Assembly (NCBI RefSeq): GCF_000344685.1
Contig: NW_006920424.1
Location: forward strand, 548,932 to 597,399
Direction of reading: 5' to 3'
Source of the DNA: Gloeophyllum trabeum ATCC 11539
Lineage: Eukaryota > Basidiomycota > Agaricomycetes > Gloeophyllales > Gloeophyllaceae
DNA: 48,468 nucleotides
The position numbers were made by a program, and so were the translations under genes. Positions 21,701 through 32,307 of the stretch are shown here, in pieces. How positions within the stretch are numbered: the first letter of the stretch is position 1; every line of letters begins with the position of its first letter. The notes below the pieces were generated by a model. The model had not been told where the DNA came from. It did not search any database and worked only from the letters and a program-made list of their open reading frames with translations.

Positions 21701-22763
21701 GATATACGCTCGCATCAGGCGCGGGAGACGGTGTGGAAGAGCGTCGTGGAGGTGCAGAAACGATTTCCCGATGGGATACCGCTGTTGGACCCTATACAGA
21801 ATATGGAGATCAAGGATGACAAGTTCAAACAGCTGGTGGAGGTAAGCAAATTCGTTGCCGCTCCATAATTCGGATATAGGTTAACAACCAGGGTGCCGCA
21901 GAAAATTGAGGTAATGGAGTCGAAGCTCATGTCGAGCCCGCTACACAAGGATCCACGGTTACCGGAGCTCTACTCTCTCTATTCGAAGAAACAGGAACAC
22001 CAGCAACGGATACGTTCCCTGAAGAAGCGCATACAGGCTACGAACGACGTCCTTCAAATGGAAGAGCTCAAATGCCGGAAACGTGTCCTCCGGCGGCTCG
22101 GGTTTACTACGGCGGATGACATCGTGGACGTGAAGGGCCGAGTCGCCTGCGAGATTAGTACGGGCGACGAGCTGCTCTTGACAGAATTGATCTTCAATGG
22201 CGTGTTCAACCCACTATCGCCCGAGCAGTGCGCAGGTCTTCTGAGTTGCTTCGTCTTCACAGAGAAGGTGCGTGTAGCTCCTCCGACATGTCTCAGATTT
22301 ATTGAAATATGTACAGAGCGAGCAAGTCACAAAGTTGAAAGAAGAACTCGCTGCGCCACTCCGTGTGATGCAAGAGATCGCGAGGCGGATAGCGAAGGTG
22401 TCGAAAGAGTCGAAGTTGCCGGTCGTGGAGGACGAATACGTGCAGTCGTTCAAGGTCGAGCTTATGGACGCCGTCGTCCAATGGTGTCGCGGCGCTTCTT
22501 TCTCAGACATCTGCAAGGTTAGGTCTTTTTCCCTCCTCCGCAGCGACCGTACTCATTTATGGCGTCATTGTCTCAAATAGCTCACGGACCAATTTGAAGG
22601 GAGCGTTATCCGTGTGTTCCGTAGATTGCAAGAGCTCATCCGGCAGATGTGCCAGGCAGCGAAGGTCATTGGGAACGCCGAGTTGGAAGCTAAATTTGAG
22701 AAGGCGTCAGAGATGCTCGAGCGACCGAATTCAGTCATATTCTGCTCGTCTTTGTATCTATAG
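18757..22763 (+). CDS. MTR4: Exosome RNA helicase Mtr4 (Ski2-like DExH)
   Basis: This 3'-5' RNA helicase of TRAMP-type complexes feeds nuclear RNA to the exosome. Ten exons (18757-19074, 19434-19688, 19740-19853, 19912-20356, 20407-21108, 21165-21406, 21464-21841, 21902-22267, 22317-22517, 22581-22763) give 1067 residues, close to yeast Mtr4. Walker A is [14 protein letters not shown] (Lys about 166), the DExH box is FDEIHYM (about 250-256), SATIPN is motif III, and [15 protein letters not shown] is motif VI. The arch domain follows ([13 protein letters not shown]), then the helical DSHCT domain, ending FCSSLYL as in Mtr4 orthologues. The N-terminal region is acidic and lysine-rich with a likely nuclear signal, PKKRKAS. 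The first intron is 359 nt, far longer than its neighbours, and holds an imperfect palindrome. Confidence 0.97.
19088..19385. repeat. Imperfect ~300-nt palindrome in MTR4 intron 1
   Basis: The left arm (about 19088-19200) resembles the reverse complement of the right arm (about 19280-19385). Matching words include TCCCGCTA with CGGAC, GAACACTCTCC, CCTTG and GACATGAAGA, in the same order and spacing. The arms also encode related peptides when each is read toward the centre: [19 protein letters not shown] on plus and [19 protein letters not shown] on minus. This lengthens the intron from the typical 50 nt to 359 nt. It may be a decayed inverted-repeat element or an inverted duplication of a coding fragment. 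Confidence 0.7.
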
Positions 22764-23979
22764 ACTTTCTCTCTTGTCGTCTGTATGGCAGGTTCTGTGT
22801 CATTTGGCTGATCCTTCCAATCCGGATCTCGCGGCGGGCTGAATGCACTGCACGCGCTCTTTGTGGCAACGCATGGTACTTGACGCGCAGGAGCTTGGTA
22901 GGCCTTGCTCGTCGCTACCGGAGCAGGTCGTCTGACAGTGTGCTCAGGCCGGGAGCATTAGGAAGGCTGCCGGCAGTATTCGGCTACTGCGGTCTGAAGT
23001 TCAGTCGTAGCTTCGTCTCTCTATGTGCTATCGCGAGGTGTGTCCCGCCGAGATTATGCCCTTGTTACCCCAGTGCCAGGGGAAAGCTACTTGAAATGTG
23101 CTGCTCGGCCGACGTGCGCATACGAAGCGTCGTGGTCCCAAAGCACGCGACAGCTGGGATGCTGTCTCTTGATTTGGATCATTTCACGTTCGTAGCCGCA
23201 GACCGTCCATGGCGCCAGCATGTCTTTCGCGGCCGTATTCGAGGCTCTGGAGGTGTCTACTCGTTGACCCGAGGGACGTGTCGGACGCCGTCTCATCATC
23301 CAGCGCCCCTTATCATGGACCATGCGATAACTACCATCACACGGTGATATGCATCGCTGAAGCGTCGAAGCATCATATGTACAGAAATTGTTGCTGCCGC
23401 ATGGTCCTGCCTTAATCCGTTCTACGCTATTTCGATCCCGTCCCGAAGATATTTCCCCGCAAGGCTTTCTCTAGTTCCTATCCGCGGCTGAGACTTATCT
23501 GTCTCTGTAGCGACTTACCGCACATGTGTCTTGCGAGAGTCGAGCTGCGTCTCCGGGTCCGCGACGATCAGGGCTTCGCTTGGCTGGAAGCTCGCAGGTG
23601 CTCCCGGAGACCAACTTCTTCGGAGGAGGAGGAGGAGGAAGACAACCTCCTCATACTACTGATTTGCTGGCGGGAATCTAGTGAACAAAGCTTATGACCG
23701 CATGGTTCTTCCACTTTCCCAAGACTCACAAGGAATCAAGTGATGACCCGTACGATCTCAACCCGAGCCGTATCCGAATCCTCGAGCACTTCTGCTCGGA
23801 AGACCATGCTGTTGCCAGGAACCCCCTCATGCAGTGTATTTCGAGCGCCAGCTTTCGCGGTCGTCCGATGCATGGTCGCCGAGTACCTTCTGCTAATAAA
23901 AGGGCGACGTTCCCCTCTTCCGTTCCGTAGGATCTCTGCCCTCTCCTCCCCTCCGCGGTCGCGCTAGACGGTGTACCCT
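22764..23979. other. 1.2-kb intergenic region before the chitinase gene
   Basis: No gene is recognised on either strand. Reading frames such as the one at 22880-23347 are Arg/Ser-rich without family features. The MTR4 3' untranslated region and the chitinase promoter should lie here. An AT-rich TATA-like word, TAATAAAAGG, sits near 23892-23901, about 80 nt before the chitinase ATG. Confidence 0.5.
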
Positions 23980-26099
23980 ATGCCTGTCGCGATGGCTTCA
24001 TTCCGGTACCTCCTTTTCCTCCTGTCTGCCCTTGCCCTTATGGCAAGCGCGACGCAAGTCATGCAGCGCCCCGCGGACTACAAGGACCCCCCGAACAAGG
24101 TTCAGACAAACCCTGACCCTCAGGTGCAGCAGATCCACAAGAGGGCAAGCGGCAAGGTGCAGGCAGCTTATTTCACGAACTGGTAGGATCTTCCACAGCT
24201 GCCATGTGAGGACGTGATCCTCATCTTCTGGTCTTCGTTAGGGGTATCTACGGCGCCAACTTCCGTAAGTAGTTTCATTGAAAGTCAATCCCAGGATCTG
24301 GCTTACTGGTGTGCAGAGCCGACGAATATCACTCCCAGCGATCTCACCCATATCTTATACGCCTTTGCCGATGTTTCGCCGGATACTGGCAACATTTCTC
24401 TTACGGACACTTACGCCGATGAGCAGGTTTGTCTCTTCCAATAGCCAGTGGAGGACGGAAATATTTTGATGTCGCGTTATCTCAGAAACACTTCCCAGGT
24501 GACTCTTGGGACGAGACTGGAAATAACCTGTACGGCTGCTTGAAGCAGGTAAGCACGCGTGCGCATATGTTTGCCTGCGGCAGCACTGAACATATCGCTA
24601 TCATGACAGATGTATCTGCTGAAGCTCGCGAACCGGAACTTGAAGGTTCTCATGTCCATCGGAGGCTGGACGTACTCCCAGGACGGACACTTCTCATTTG
24701 TGACAGACGCGACGAAGCGGGCGACCTTCGTCAGCGCTGCGGTCTCGCTGATTGAAAACTTTGGCTTGGATGGCATGTGAGTGCAATGTTCTCCCCTTTC
24801 CGAGCCCTCCATGTACTGATCTACCATTCAGTGATATCGACTTTGAGTACCCTTCTTCTACCGCACAAGGTCAAGGCTTCGGTGCTCTCTACACCGAACT
24901 CCGGACGGCCTTCGACAACCTAGCAGCTAAGAAAGGCGACACCGTGCCCTATCAACTAACCGTAAGCCCTAGTGTTCTATCCCTTCCACACCAAAGTAAC
25001 AGTGCATGGCTAGGCTGCCGTGTCCGCCGGACCTGCTAACTATGCCTACCTTGATGTGCCCACCATGGATGCCGCGCTCACCTACTGGAACTTGATGGCC
25101 TACGACTATGCGGGCTCGTGGCTGAACTTCACCGACAACCAAGCCAACCTGTACGGTGGCGCACGCACGAACGTGAGCACGGATGCCGCGATCAAGTGGT
25201 ACGAGGCGAACGGCGCCACGCCCAGCAAGATCAACGTCGGCATCCCTCTGTACGGCCGCGCTTTCGAGGACACCAACGGCCTCGGGGACTCTTACAACGG
25301 TATCGGCCCCGGCACGATCCAGGCTGGCATCTACTCTTACAACGTCCTGCCACTTGCGGGCGCGACGGTCTACGAGAACTTGACGGATGTCACGAGCTAC
25401 TCATACGACGCCACGAAGAAGGAGCTCGTTTCGTACGACGACCCGCACATCGTGCAGCTCAAGGCGCAGTATGTCCAGACCAAGGGTCTTGCTGGCACCA
25501 TGTTCTGGGACCTCTCGACCGACAAGACCGGGAGCGACAGCCTTGTCCAGACGGCGGCGAACGTCTATGGGGGCTTAGACACGACTCCGGTAAGCGCCCA
25601 GGGAGTGTCGATTACAATGTCACTTGGTTATAACGCATTGCAAAGAACCACATCAACTATCCCGACAGCGAGTGGGACAACATTCGCAACAACATGGGCT
25701 CCTCGACCGGAAGCTCGACGAGCTCCGTGCCGTCCTCCACGAGTACCCAGCCTACGACCACTTCTAGCCCTACGTCGACTTCGAGTACCACTACTTCGGC
25801 CCCTACGACTACCACCTCGCCCTCTGGATCCTGTGCTGGTGTCTCCGCCTGGAGCTCTTCCGTGAGCGCGGTCGTCGATGGCGATTGTTTTACATACTAA
25901 TTTCCTCGCCTATTTCTGCAGATTGCATACACGGGAGGCGCCCAGGTCACATACAGTGAGTAGCATGGTGTTGTGACCTGCAAAGAATTCAGCTGACTTC
26001 TATCCTCTAGATGGTCACCTCTGGACCGCGAAATGGTGGACGCAGAATGACACCCCCGGAGGTGCCGCAGGAGTCTGGACCGACAATGGGGCTTGCTAG
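23980..26099 (+). CDS. Secreted GH18 chitinase with C-terminal chitin-binding module
   Basis: This is an endo-type chitinase acting on beta-1,4-GlcNAc polymers by a substrate-assisted, retaining mechanism. Ten exons (23980-24182, 24242-24264, 24317-24426, 24486-24548, 24610-24776, 24832-24961, 25014-25589, 25646-25861, 25922-25955, 26011-26099) give 536 residues. A signal peptide covers about residues 1-24. The GH18 signature DGIDIDFE (about 187-194) has its catalytic glutamate at about 194, preceded by VLMSIGGW and followed by [11 protein letters not shown] and [12 protein letters not shown] Ser/Thr-rich linker (about 435-475) leads to a CBM5/12-like module with [20 protein letters not shown]. 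The domain order suits a secreted enzyme for cell wall remodelling or chitin scavenging. An in-frame ATG at 23992 would keep the signal peptide. Confidence 0.96.
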
Positions 26100-26448
26100 A
26101 TACCAGCGCCGATTATATCCATTGGGCTTGCGAGAGAAGAAACGCACATTTGTAGTATTTATTAGCAATAGTATTCGCGTCTTAGAGCACATACGTCCCG
26201 ATGGTCATCTCCAGCTGAGAATAAACTCAAGTCACCGCACATCGTGAGGCCACCCTTCGGAGATCGTAGAATTGCATTAAGCATCAGTGTGGTAAGTCTA
26301 TGCTGGCAAACATGTTGATAAGTCCCGGACAAACGTTACGGAGACGGTCGAACAGCAAAGTCAATAAAGGTGAGTATAGGCAGCTGGGGAACTGGTCAAG
26401 CAAACCATAGTCAATATTGCCTTTACAATGACAGCTAGCAAGATGTCT
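26100..26448. other. Convergent intergenic region
   Basis: This is the space between the 3' ends of the chitinase and F-box genes. I see no gene in it. Confidence 0.6.
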
Positions 26449-28326
26449 CTAACCTTGGCCATCCTGGTTAATCATCGCTTCATCCTCGTCATCTTCTAAT
26501 CCAAACTCTTCCTCCTCAATTTGCGGAGCATCAGCCTGCGCGGCTTCCCCCGTTCCGTCTGTGTAGTCCTCTGCTAAAGCGATGGTCACGGGCCGAGGTA
26601 TCTGCGATTCCTCCCATATGAAATATAACCCGGTGTCAGTCATTTGCAGGCAGTCGATCTGGCTCAGGAGCCGTATATCCTCGAACCCTAAGGCGCAACA
26701 GATATACAGATTCGGGAACGCGAATCCGCATTCGGGTGGGTCTTCCGCTCCACCGTAATCCTCGTTAGACTCTGGCAAAGGCATCGGAGGACCAACACCG
26801 TGATAGGTAGAGTCGAGCGTTACAACGTAGATTCCAGTGCACTACGTATTCCGTCAGGCCCTGTAAACAGTAAGCAGATAGCGGGAAAAACGTACCATGA
26901 CCAAGCCAATTTTCCCATTCTCAAAGGCATGGTACAAGGAATCCCCGTGGTCAGTGAAATCGATTCTGGCGGAGCTCAGAGCCAGAGGCACTTCTTTCCG
27001 TGCGATACGCGTGAAATCTGGAATTAACAGCAATGTCTCTGGATTTCCGAGGACCGCGAGGGTGCGTCCATCTGCAGAGACATGGACTTGGGAGGGATGT
27101 CAGAAAACAGGGTGAATCCCTACCAGGAATACGGACCTGCAACAAACTCCTCTATCAAGCTGCACCCTGCCCCTGGACCATAATATCGAGAAACAGCTTC
27201 CAGAGGAGCGATTGCAGCATTCGGGACCCCCGGACTTGTAGGGAACTGATGTGTATCGACTGTCAGCAACATACCAATATCCTGTGCGTCTCTTATCGGT
27301 ATGTTCAGCACGAGTGACCCGTCGCGCCTCGAAAAGATGTTTATCGCAAATTTCCAGCAGATGAAGACGTGCTCCGCGCTCAGTTCGACATAGCTCAGCT
27401 CCCGGAGGCCATGCGGGCTCGGCGCAGAGATGTCGATCGTCTGCACAAGCGTCCCGGTGGGTATGTCGAATAGGTACGCTTCGTTCTGGCTCGCCACCAG
27501 GAGGGTTGGGTACACGAAGCGGAAGGCGTGGGTGATTGTGGGCATGTGCAGTAGCGCCCATGGTCTGAAACGACCGCGGTCGCTGTCGTTTGGGTGGAAA
27601 TAGCTGGCACGCAGCGCTGCCAGGTGCTGTCTGTCATCAGGGGGCGATCTCTCGGGGTACGTGTCGGGAGGCTGTCTGGACTCGAGGCACCAGACTTCCT
27701 TGAATCCGCCGAGTTGGTCGAAGACGAGGAATCCGTTGGAATACTCGCAATGGGCGTAGGGGCGGACGTAGTTCTGTATGCAGTCACAATCGAGAACTGA
27801 ACCAGCTGCAAGTCTTCGACAGCCTTACCTGCTCCAGTGACCAGAGGACGCCGCCTCCCTCGCGAAGGTCAGTTACCGCTAGCCCTCCGACGGCGTATGT
27901 GGTGATGGCAAAGCCCTCGTTCTCATCGATTTTAATACGATGGACCCACGAACCTGCGGCAGCGACAGTCCGGATAGTCGACGGACCCCTGCCTAACCAG
28001 TTATTCTCCAGCTGGAACCTGTCTCCGCCTTATATTCCAATCAGCTTGGCCACAGCACTGCGCATTCTTCACAACTTACAAAATGCCTTCCAATCCGCGG
28101 CCCCTTCCACATACTTTCGTGCAAACGCCGCTTTGGCTTTAGGGAGATCCGCCTCGAACGAGTCCACAAAGCGGTGGACCAGAGCGGCTTTGTGGTAGAT
28201 CAGGGACTCGTTCGCACGAATGAAACTATACCAGGCGGCGCAGGTGAGCTGCAGCGAACGCAGAGACTGGGCCGGTAGGTACGAGAGCGTCTCGAGGACG
28301 AGCTCGGGAGGGAGTCTCGCGAGCAT
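26449..28326 (-). CDS. F-box protein with probable beta-propeller-like C-terminal region
   Basis: Five exons (28080-28326, 27829-28028, 27137-27773, 26896-27071, 26449-26841) close in phase to 550 residues. The F-box is at about residues 2-40 (LARLPPELVLETLSYLPAQS, then LTCAAWYSFIR), implying binding to Skp1 in an SCF ubiquitin ligase. The rest contains repeated beta-strand-like segments typical of fungal F-box proteins with propeller-like substrate domains, such as AITTYAVGGLAVTDLREGG, GFLVFDQLGGFKEVWCLE and EAYLFDIPTGTLVQTIDIS. The C-terminus is acidic (EEEEFGLEDDEDEA). No strict WD repeats are visible, so the propeller is inferred. The substrate is unknown. The ATG at 28324-28326 is the first in frame with the F-box. 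Confidence 0.8.
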
Positions 28327-29105
28327 CGCGGTGGAGGCACGAAGGCAAGCCGCGAGAACGCTTAGGCAGGCATTGCGATGCAATGAGGGCTAAGTATATC
28401 GAGATGCATGCATCAATATGCATAGGGAGCAACAGGCATAACTAACTGGTACAGTACCAGCGCTGGCAGTCCGACCAGCACCGAATAAATACTAGTGTAG
28501 TGGGGGATCTAATGTTGGGAATCGGGCGTGCGCTGGGATCGGGGGGAGGGTTATAAGTGAAGCTTCAGTAATGCAGGCGAGCAGCGACGAGCGAGAGCGA
28601 ACAAATAATATGCAGCAAAACGACTAAGACAACAATAACACACAGACGAAGGGGAAGGGTGAACGGAGGGCAGGAAGGGGAACGATAGATAGACGAAGTC
28701 CATATACAAGCCAAGAAGGCGGGCGGGCAGAGTCCACAGAACCGGATAATATGATACGAGCAGCAATAGGTAGTCCGGAAGGGAAAAGACGTAGTGGAAC
28801 GACTTCCAGGAGATCTAATAGCTGTTGTTTGCTTGGCACTCACATGTGCTACTTGTATCGAGGACCGCTGGCCGAGTACAGTGATACAACGACACGCTTC
28901 TATAGCGCATCATTCCCACAGGCACGCACGGTCTACAACAGATACACGTTAAACATACCGTGAGCGCCAATGATCAGCCACAAATTGCGCTACTCACCCT
29001 TCTCCCCGCTTCCCTCCACCCGCCATATCCTTCCTTCCTGTCCTTATGTATGAATAGCCCGGGTATCATTCCACTCCGCCTCCCTCTACAGATGGCCCTG
29101 GCGGC
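28327..29105. other. Intergenic region between F-box gene start and Spg1 stop
   Basis: About 780 nt with no recognisable gene. It should hold the F-box promoter and the 3' untranslated region of the Spg1 gene, both on the minus strand. Small minus-strand frames near 28551-28843 show only low-complexity hydrophobic sequence. Confidence 0.5.
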
Positions 29106-30039
29106 TCATACATCATGGTAAATTAGCAGGGGTTCGCCGACGCCCTCGATTTCCGGTATGACACACTTCAGGTCGAACGCCTTTGCAAGCACGATCTTGA
29201 AGATCTTCTGCACGTTTATCGACGCTGATGTCGAACAGAATATTAACGACGCGTGCATTGCCTTTGCAAACCGCTTCGCCTGCGGTGAATGCCAGGCTCA
29301 GATAACCTTTACGAGGGGCACCTGAAATTCACGACGCACCTGCTTCGTGATCTCCTCTTGCTCATCCCTGGGAAATGTTGCAAAGGTGTCAAACTTCGTC
29401 CCTATTAAGAACGGTATTGCCGTCTGCAGAAAATCAATTAGCATGATCGGTGCAGTGCAGCCACGGTTCACAGCTGACATCTCGAAGAGACCCATCGAGC
29501 GAGCGGACGGACGTACCTTGTTGAACCCTCGCGCTTGTCGATACCACTCCTTCACCGAATTCAGCGTGGACTTGCGGGACAGGTCGAACATGAAGAGGAT
29601 CGCGACGGCGTCGTTGCACACCAGCGGGAGCATGTTGACGAACTCCCGCTGGCCGCCCAAGTCCCATATCGAGAAGGTTATAGTCGTTCGCCGGACGGTG
29701 ATGGTCTTCTCCATGAAATTAACGCCTGCGCGAGCGGGATTGGCGGGTATGGTCAACAGGCGAGATGGGGAGACTTACCCAGCGTCTGAATATAGTCCTC
29801 ATCGAAGCTGCCCTCTACGTACTTTACCATGAGACTTGTCTTGCCAATCTGTGAGTCTCCCACCATCCCGACCTTGATCACCACGCTGGTAACGCACGCC
29901 TTAGATACGCCTCAGAGACAATTCTGCCGGGCGCTGACCTGTTTTTCTCCTCATTGTGCTCCAGGAGGTGGTGGGACTTGGCTCCCGCACCGACATTGGC
30001 AGATGTTGACGGCTGGGAGGTCGAAGCTGATGCAGACAT
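29106..30039 (-). CDS. spg1: Septation GTPase Spg1/Tem1
   Basis: This Ras-like GTPase is the top switch of the septation initiation/mitotic exit network at the spindle pole body. Five exons (29939-30039, 29779-29885, 29517-29725, 29340-29423, 29106-29279) close in phase to 224 residues. The G1 loop is GDSQIGKTS (about 43-51), G3 is WDLGGQ, and G4 is the unusual TKFD in LIGTKFDTF, as in Spg1/Tem1. Further family signatures are [52 protein letters not shown] and the C-terminal [14 protein letters not shown]. There is no C-terminal prenylation CAAX box, which fits the family. A Ser/Ala-rich leader of about 34 residues precedes the GTPase domain. The gene is divergent from the V-ATPase subunit E gene. 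Confidence 0.96.
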
Positions 30040-30487
30040 GGCTTGTTATCCCAGTCTTTTAGAGTATGCACAACTCAGGGAAACTGTCGTCGGCCAGATT
30101 AGAGGCGCAGGGGTGCAGCAGCCCGGCGTATGTAAGGATGTATGTCGAGGAAAGGAGGAAAGGAAAAGTAAACGAGAATTAAGAAAGGAGGAAATGAGAG
30201 ACGCGTCCTGGTTACGCTGGTCGATCGATAGCGCGCACGAAAGTCGTCAGGCCGGCTTCCGCTCAGCAGAAAAGAGAGAAATGATGAGCACCGTTGGCCG
30301 CCGTCGTCGTATGTCACAACCAGCCAGAGCAGAGACTGACGAACAGCGCGCACGCCGGCGCCTTAGCCTGCCGTCGCCAGCCCGCTCGGCGAACCCCGAC
30401 GCCCCTCAACATCATCGCGTCGGTATACTTCCGCTGCGCTCTCTTCTGCTCTGCCGCCGTCGACACTGTCCGTAACGACCAGCAACC
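30040..30487. promoter_or_regulatory. Divergent promoter of spg1 and V-ATPase subunit E gene
   Basis: The 448 nt between the two start codons must carry both promoters and leaders. No distinctive box or repeat stands out. Confidence 0.5.
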
Positions 30488-31465
30488 ATGGCGGCGCGCC
30501 CACTCAACGACGATGAGGTGCTCAGCGAGATGAACAAGATGGTCTGTCCGTTGTCTGCGTGCATACCCCTGACCGGTGCTCTTACAAGTGTACTATAATG
30601 CACAGGTGGCCTTTATCAAGCAGGAGGCCATGGAGAAGGCCTGCGAGATCAGAGTCAAGGCAGATGAAGAGTTTGCCATTGAAAAGGTACGCGGAACGAC
30701 TTGAATGCGCCCTCCTGGCCGCATCCTAACACCTATACAGGCCAAGCTCGTGAAGCAAGAACAACAGGCCATCGACGCGCAATACGACAAGAAGCGCAAG
30801 AACGCCGAGACCGCACAGAAGATGTACGTCCGTCCCTATGACACTGCAATATTCCTCGGCCGCTGACACCCCCGCCCCGATCTCGTACAGCACCCAGTCC
30901 ACCCTGACCAACAAGGCCCGCCTGAGGCTCCTCCACCGGCGCGAAGAGCACCTTCAAGACCTCTTCAATACCGCCCGCAGCTCCCTCGCACAGCTGTCCT
31001 CTGAGGAGGGTCGGTACAACCAGTTCCTGCAGGGCGTGATCACCCAGGGCCTGCTGCAGATGCTCGAGCCGGACGTCACCGTCTACTCGAGACCAAAGGA
31101 CTTGGAAGTCGTAAAGTCAGCGGCTGATGCTGCCGCGGCGCAGTATAAGGAGATCAGTGGCCGAGACGTCAAGATCGACGTCGAAGGCACATTGAGCGAT
31201 GAAGGGTGAGTTACTGAGCTCAATGTCAAATGACATTCAGCCACTGAATGCTTTACAGATCTGGTGGCGTCAAGATGACAAGTGGGACCCAGCGAATTAC
31301 GCTCGATAACACCCTGGATGAGCGTCTCCGATTACTAGAAGAGAGGGTAGGTTTTTGTGTGTCGGTGCTTTCCTTCACCGCCCTTAACCTTGCATTCATT
31401 AGATGCTTCCCGAGATTAGGCAGGAGCTGTTTGGTTTAAACCCGAATCGCAAGTTCTATACATAA
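30488..31465 (+). CDS. VMA4: V-type proton ATPase subunit E
   Basis: This peripheral-stalk subunit of the vacuolar H+-ATPase V1 sector joins the catalytic head to the membrane sector. Six exons (30488-30541, 30606-30686, 30741-30823, 30891-31205, 31259-31346, 31403-31465) give 227 residues, the normal family length. The N-terminal half is the expected long charged helix (AFIKQEAMEKACEIRVKADE, then KLVKQEQQAIDAQYDKK). The C-terminal domain includes LQMLEPDVTVYSRPKD, TLDNTLDERLRLLEERMLPE and the ending LFGLNPNRKFYT, which is diagnostic. Confidence 0.97.
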
Positions 31466-31826
31466 TACTGTTACCCGATCAGCGTGAATGTACCTTCTTT
31501 TGCCGTGGCTTTCCGGGCACTTTCAAATCGCTGCGCCTTGTATTTCGGGACTTGCACGGGACGGACAACGGTCGATTATCGAAACGTGCTCAGAGTTTTC
31601 GGTCCCGGGCTCAACAGAAAGCCTTGCAAGACCGCTCAAGGTGCGAGACACACTTAAGGGTGTCCTCGCTGGTTTTGTGAGCTCATGCGGAAGTTCATGC
31701 ACTTCTTTATCATCGTGTCGTTCGCAAAATTGGCGACGCACATTCTACGATCCACAGAATAAAACGACAATGCTCATTCACAATAATGAGCAAAGGAAAT
31801 TTAACAGCTCGATGAAAAATACGAGT
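31466..31826. other. Intergenic region between the V-ATPase E gene and tRNA-Gly
   Basis: No gene is recognised. On the minus strand, downstream of the tRNA, TTTTT at about 31815-31819 fits an RNA polymerase III terminator. Confidence 0.6.
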
Positions 31827-31912
31827 GCATTAAGGGGGAATCGAACCCCCGGCGGGTCGAGTCACTTGACTCTATATGGCAACGACCCAGGTTACCACTA
31901 CCCCATTAATGC
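31827..31912 (-). tRNA. tRNA-Gly(GCC) with a 16-nt intron
   Basis: On the minus strand the acceptor stem GCATTAA pairs with TTAATGC. The D arm contains GGGTAGTGGTAACC and the T arm is GGGGGTTCGATTCCCCC. The anticodon stem GGTCG/CGACC encloses the loop TTGCCAT with anticodon GCC (glycine). After A37 a 16-nt insert, on plus 31861-31876, sits at the canonical 37/38 intron position. A T-run for Pol III termination follows the 3' end. The mature length would be 70 nt. Confidence 0.93.
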
Positions 31913-32307
31913 TTGACAGAAGCATGTCAGAGTACCATGGTGAGAGACACATATGACCCGCTGGAGGAGCAATACGTATCCCGCCCTCTTGCTGGGTCCC
32001 TTCTGAGCAAGCAACTTGGATGTAAGCACTTTCAGAAGTGAGCCCCTCCATGAGGTCTCTTTTCTATAGTGGTTGCATGTACAGTAACCTAAATTGCAAG
32101 TTTATAGGGCATAATATGTATTTTCCTGTCAATGTCATGCTTCGAGGTGTCATCACTCCGGGACACTGCACTCCGCGGTGACTCTCACGATTGGTGCTCG
32201 ACCTGCAAACTCTAAATTTCGCCGCTAGTGCTTGTACTGCAGCCTTGCGAAGCTCATCCTCGGTACTCCCGGTATCTTCACTACTCTATCGGTGCTCTCT
32301 GTGAAAA
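31913..32307. other. Intergenic region between tRNA-Gly and EIF3L
   Basis: No gene is recognised. It contains the tRNA upstream flank and the promoter and leader of the eIF3 subunit L gene. Confidence 0.55.

Noticed and set aside
25118..25633. 171-residue open frame overlapping the chitinase
   Set aside because: It is in an alternative frame within the large GH18 exon and lacks any motif, while the GH18 frame is unambiguous.
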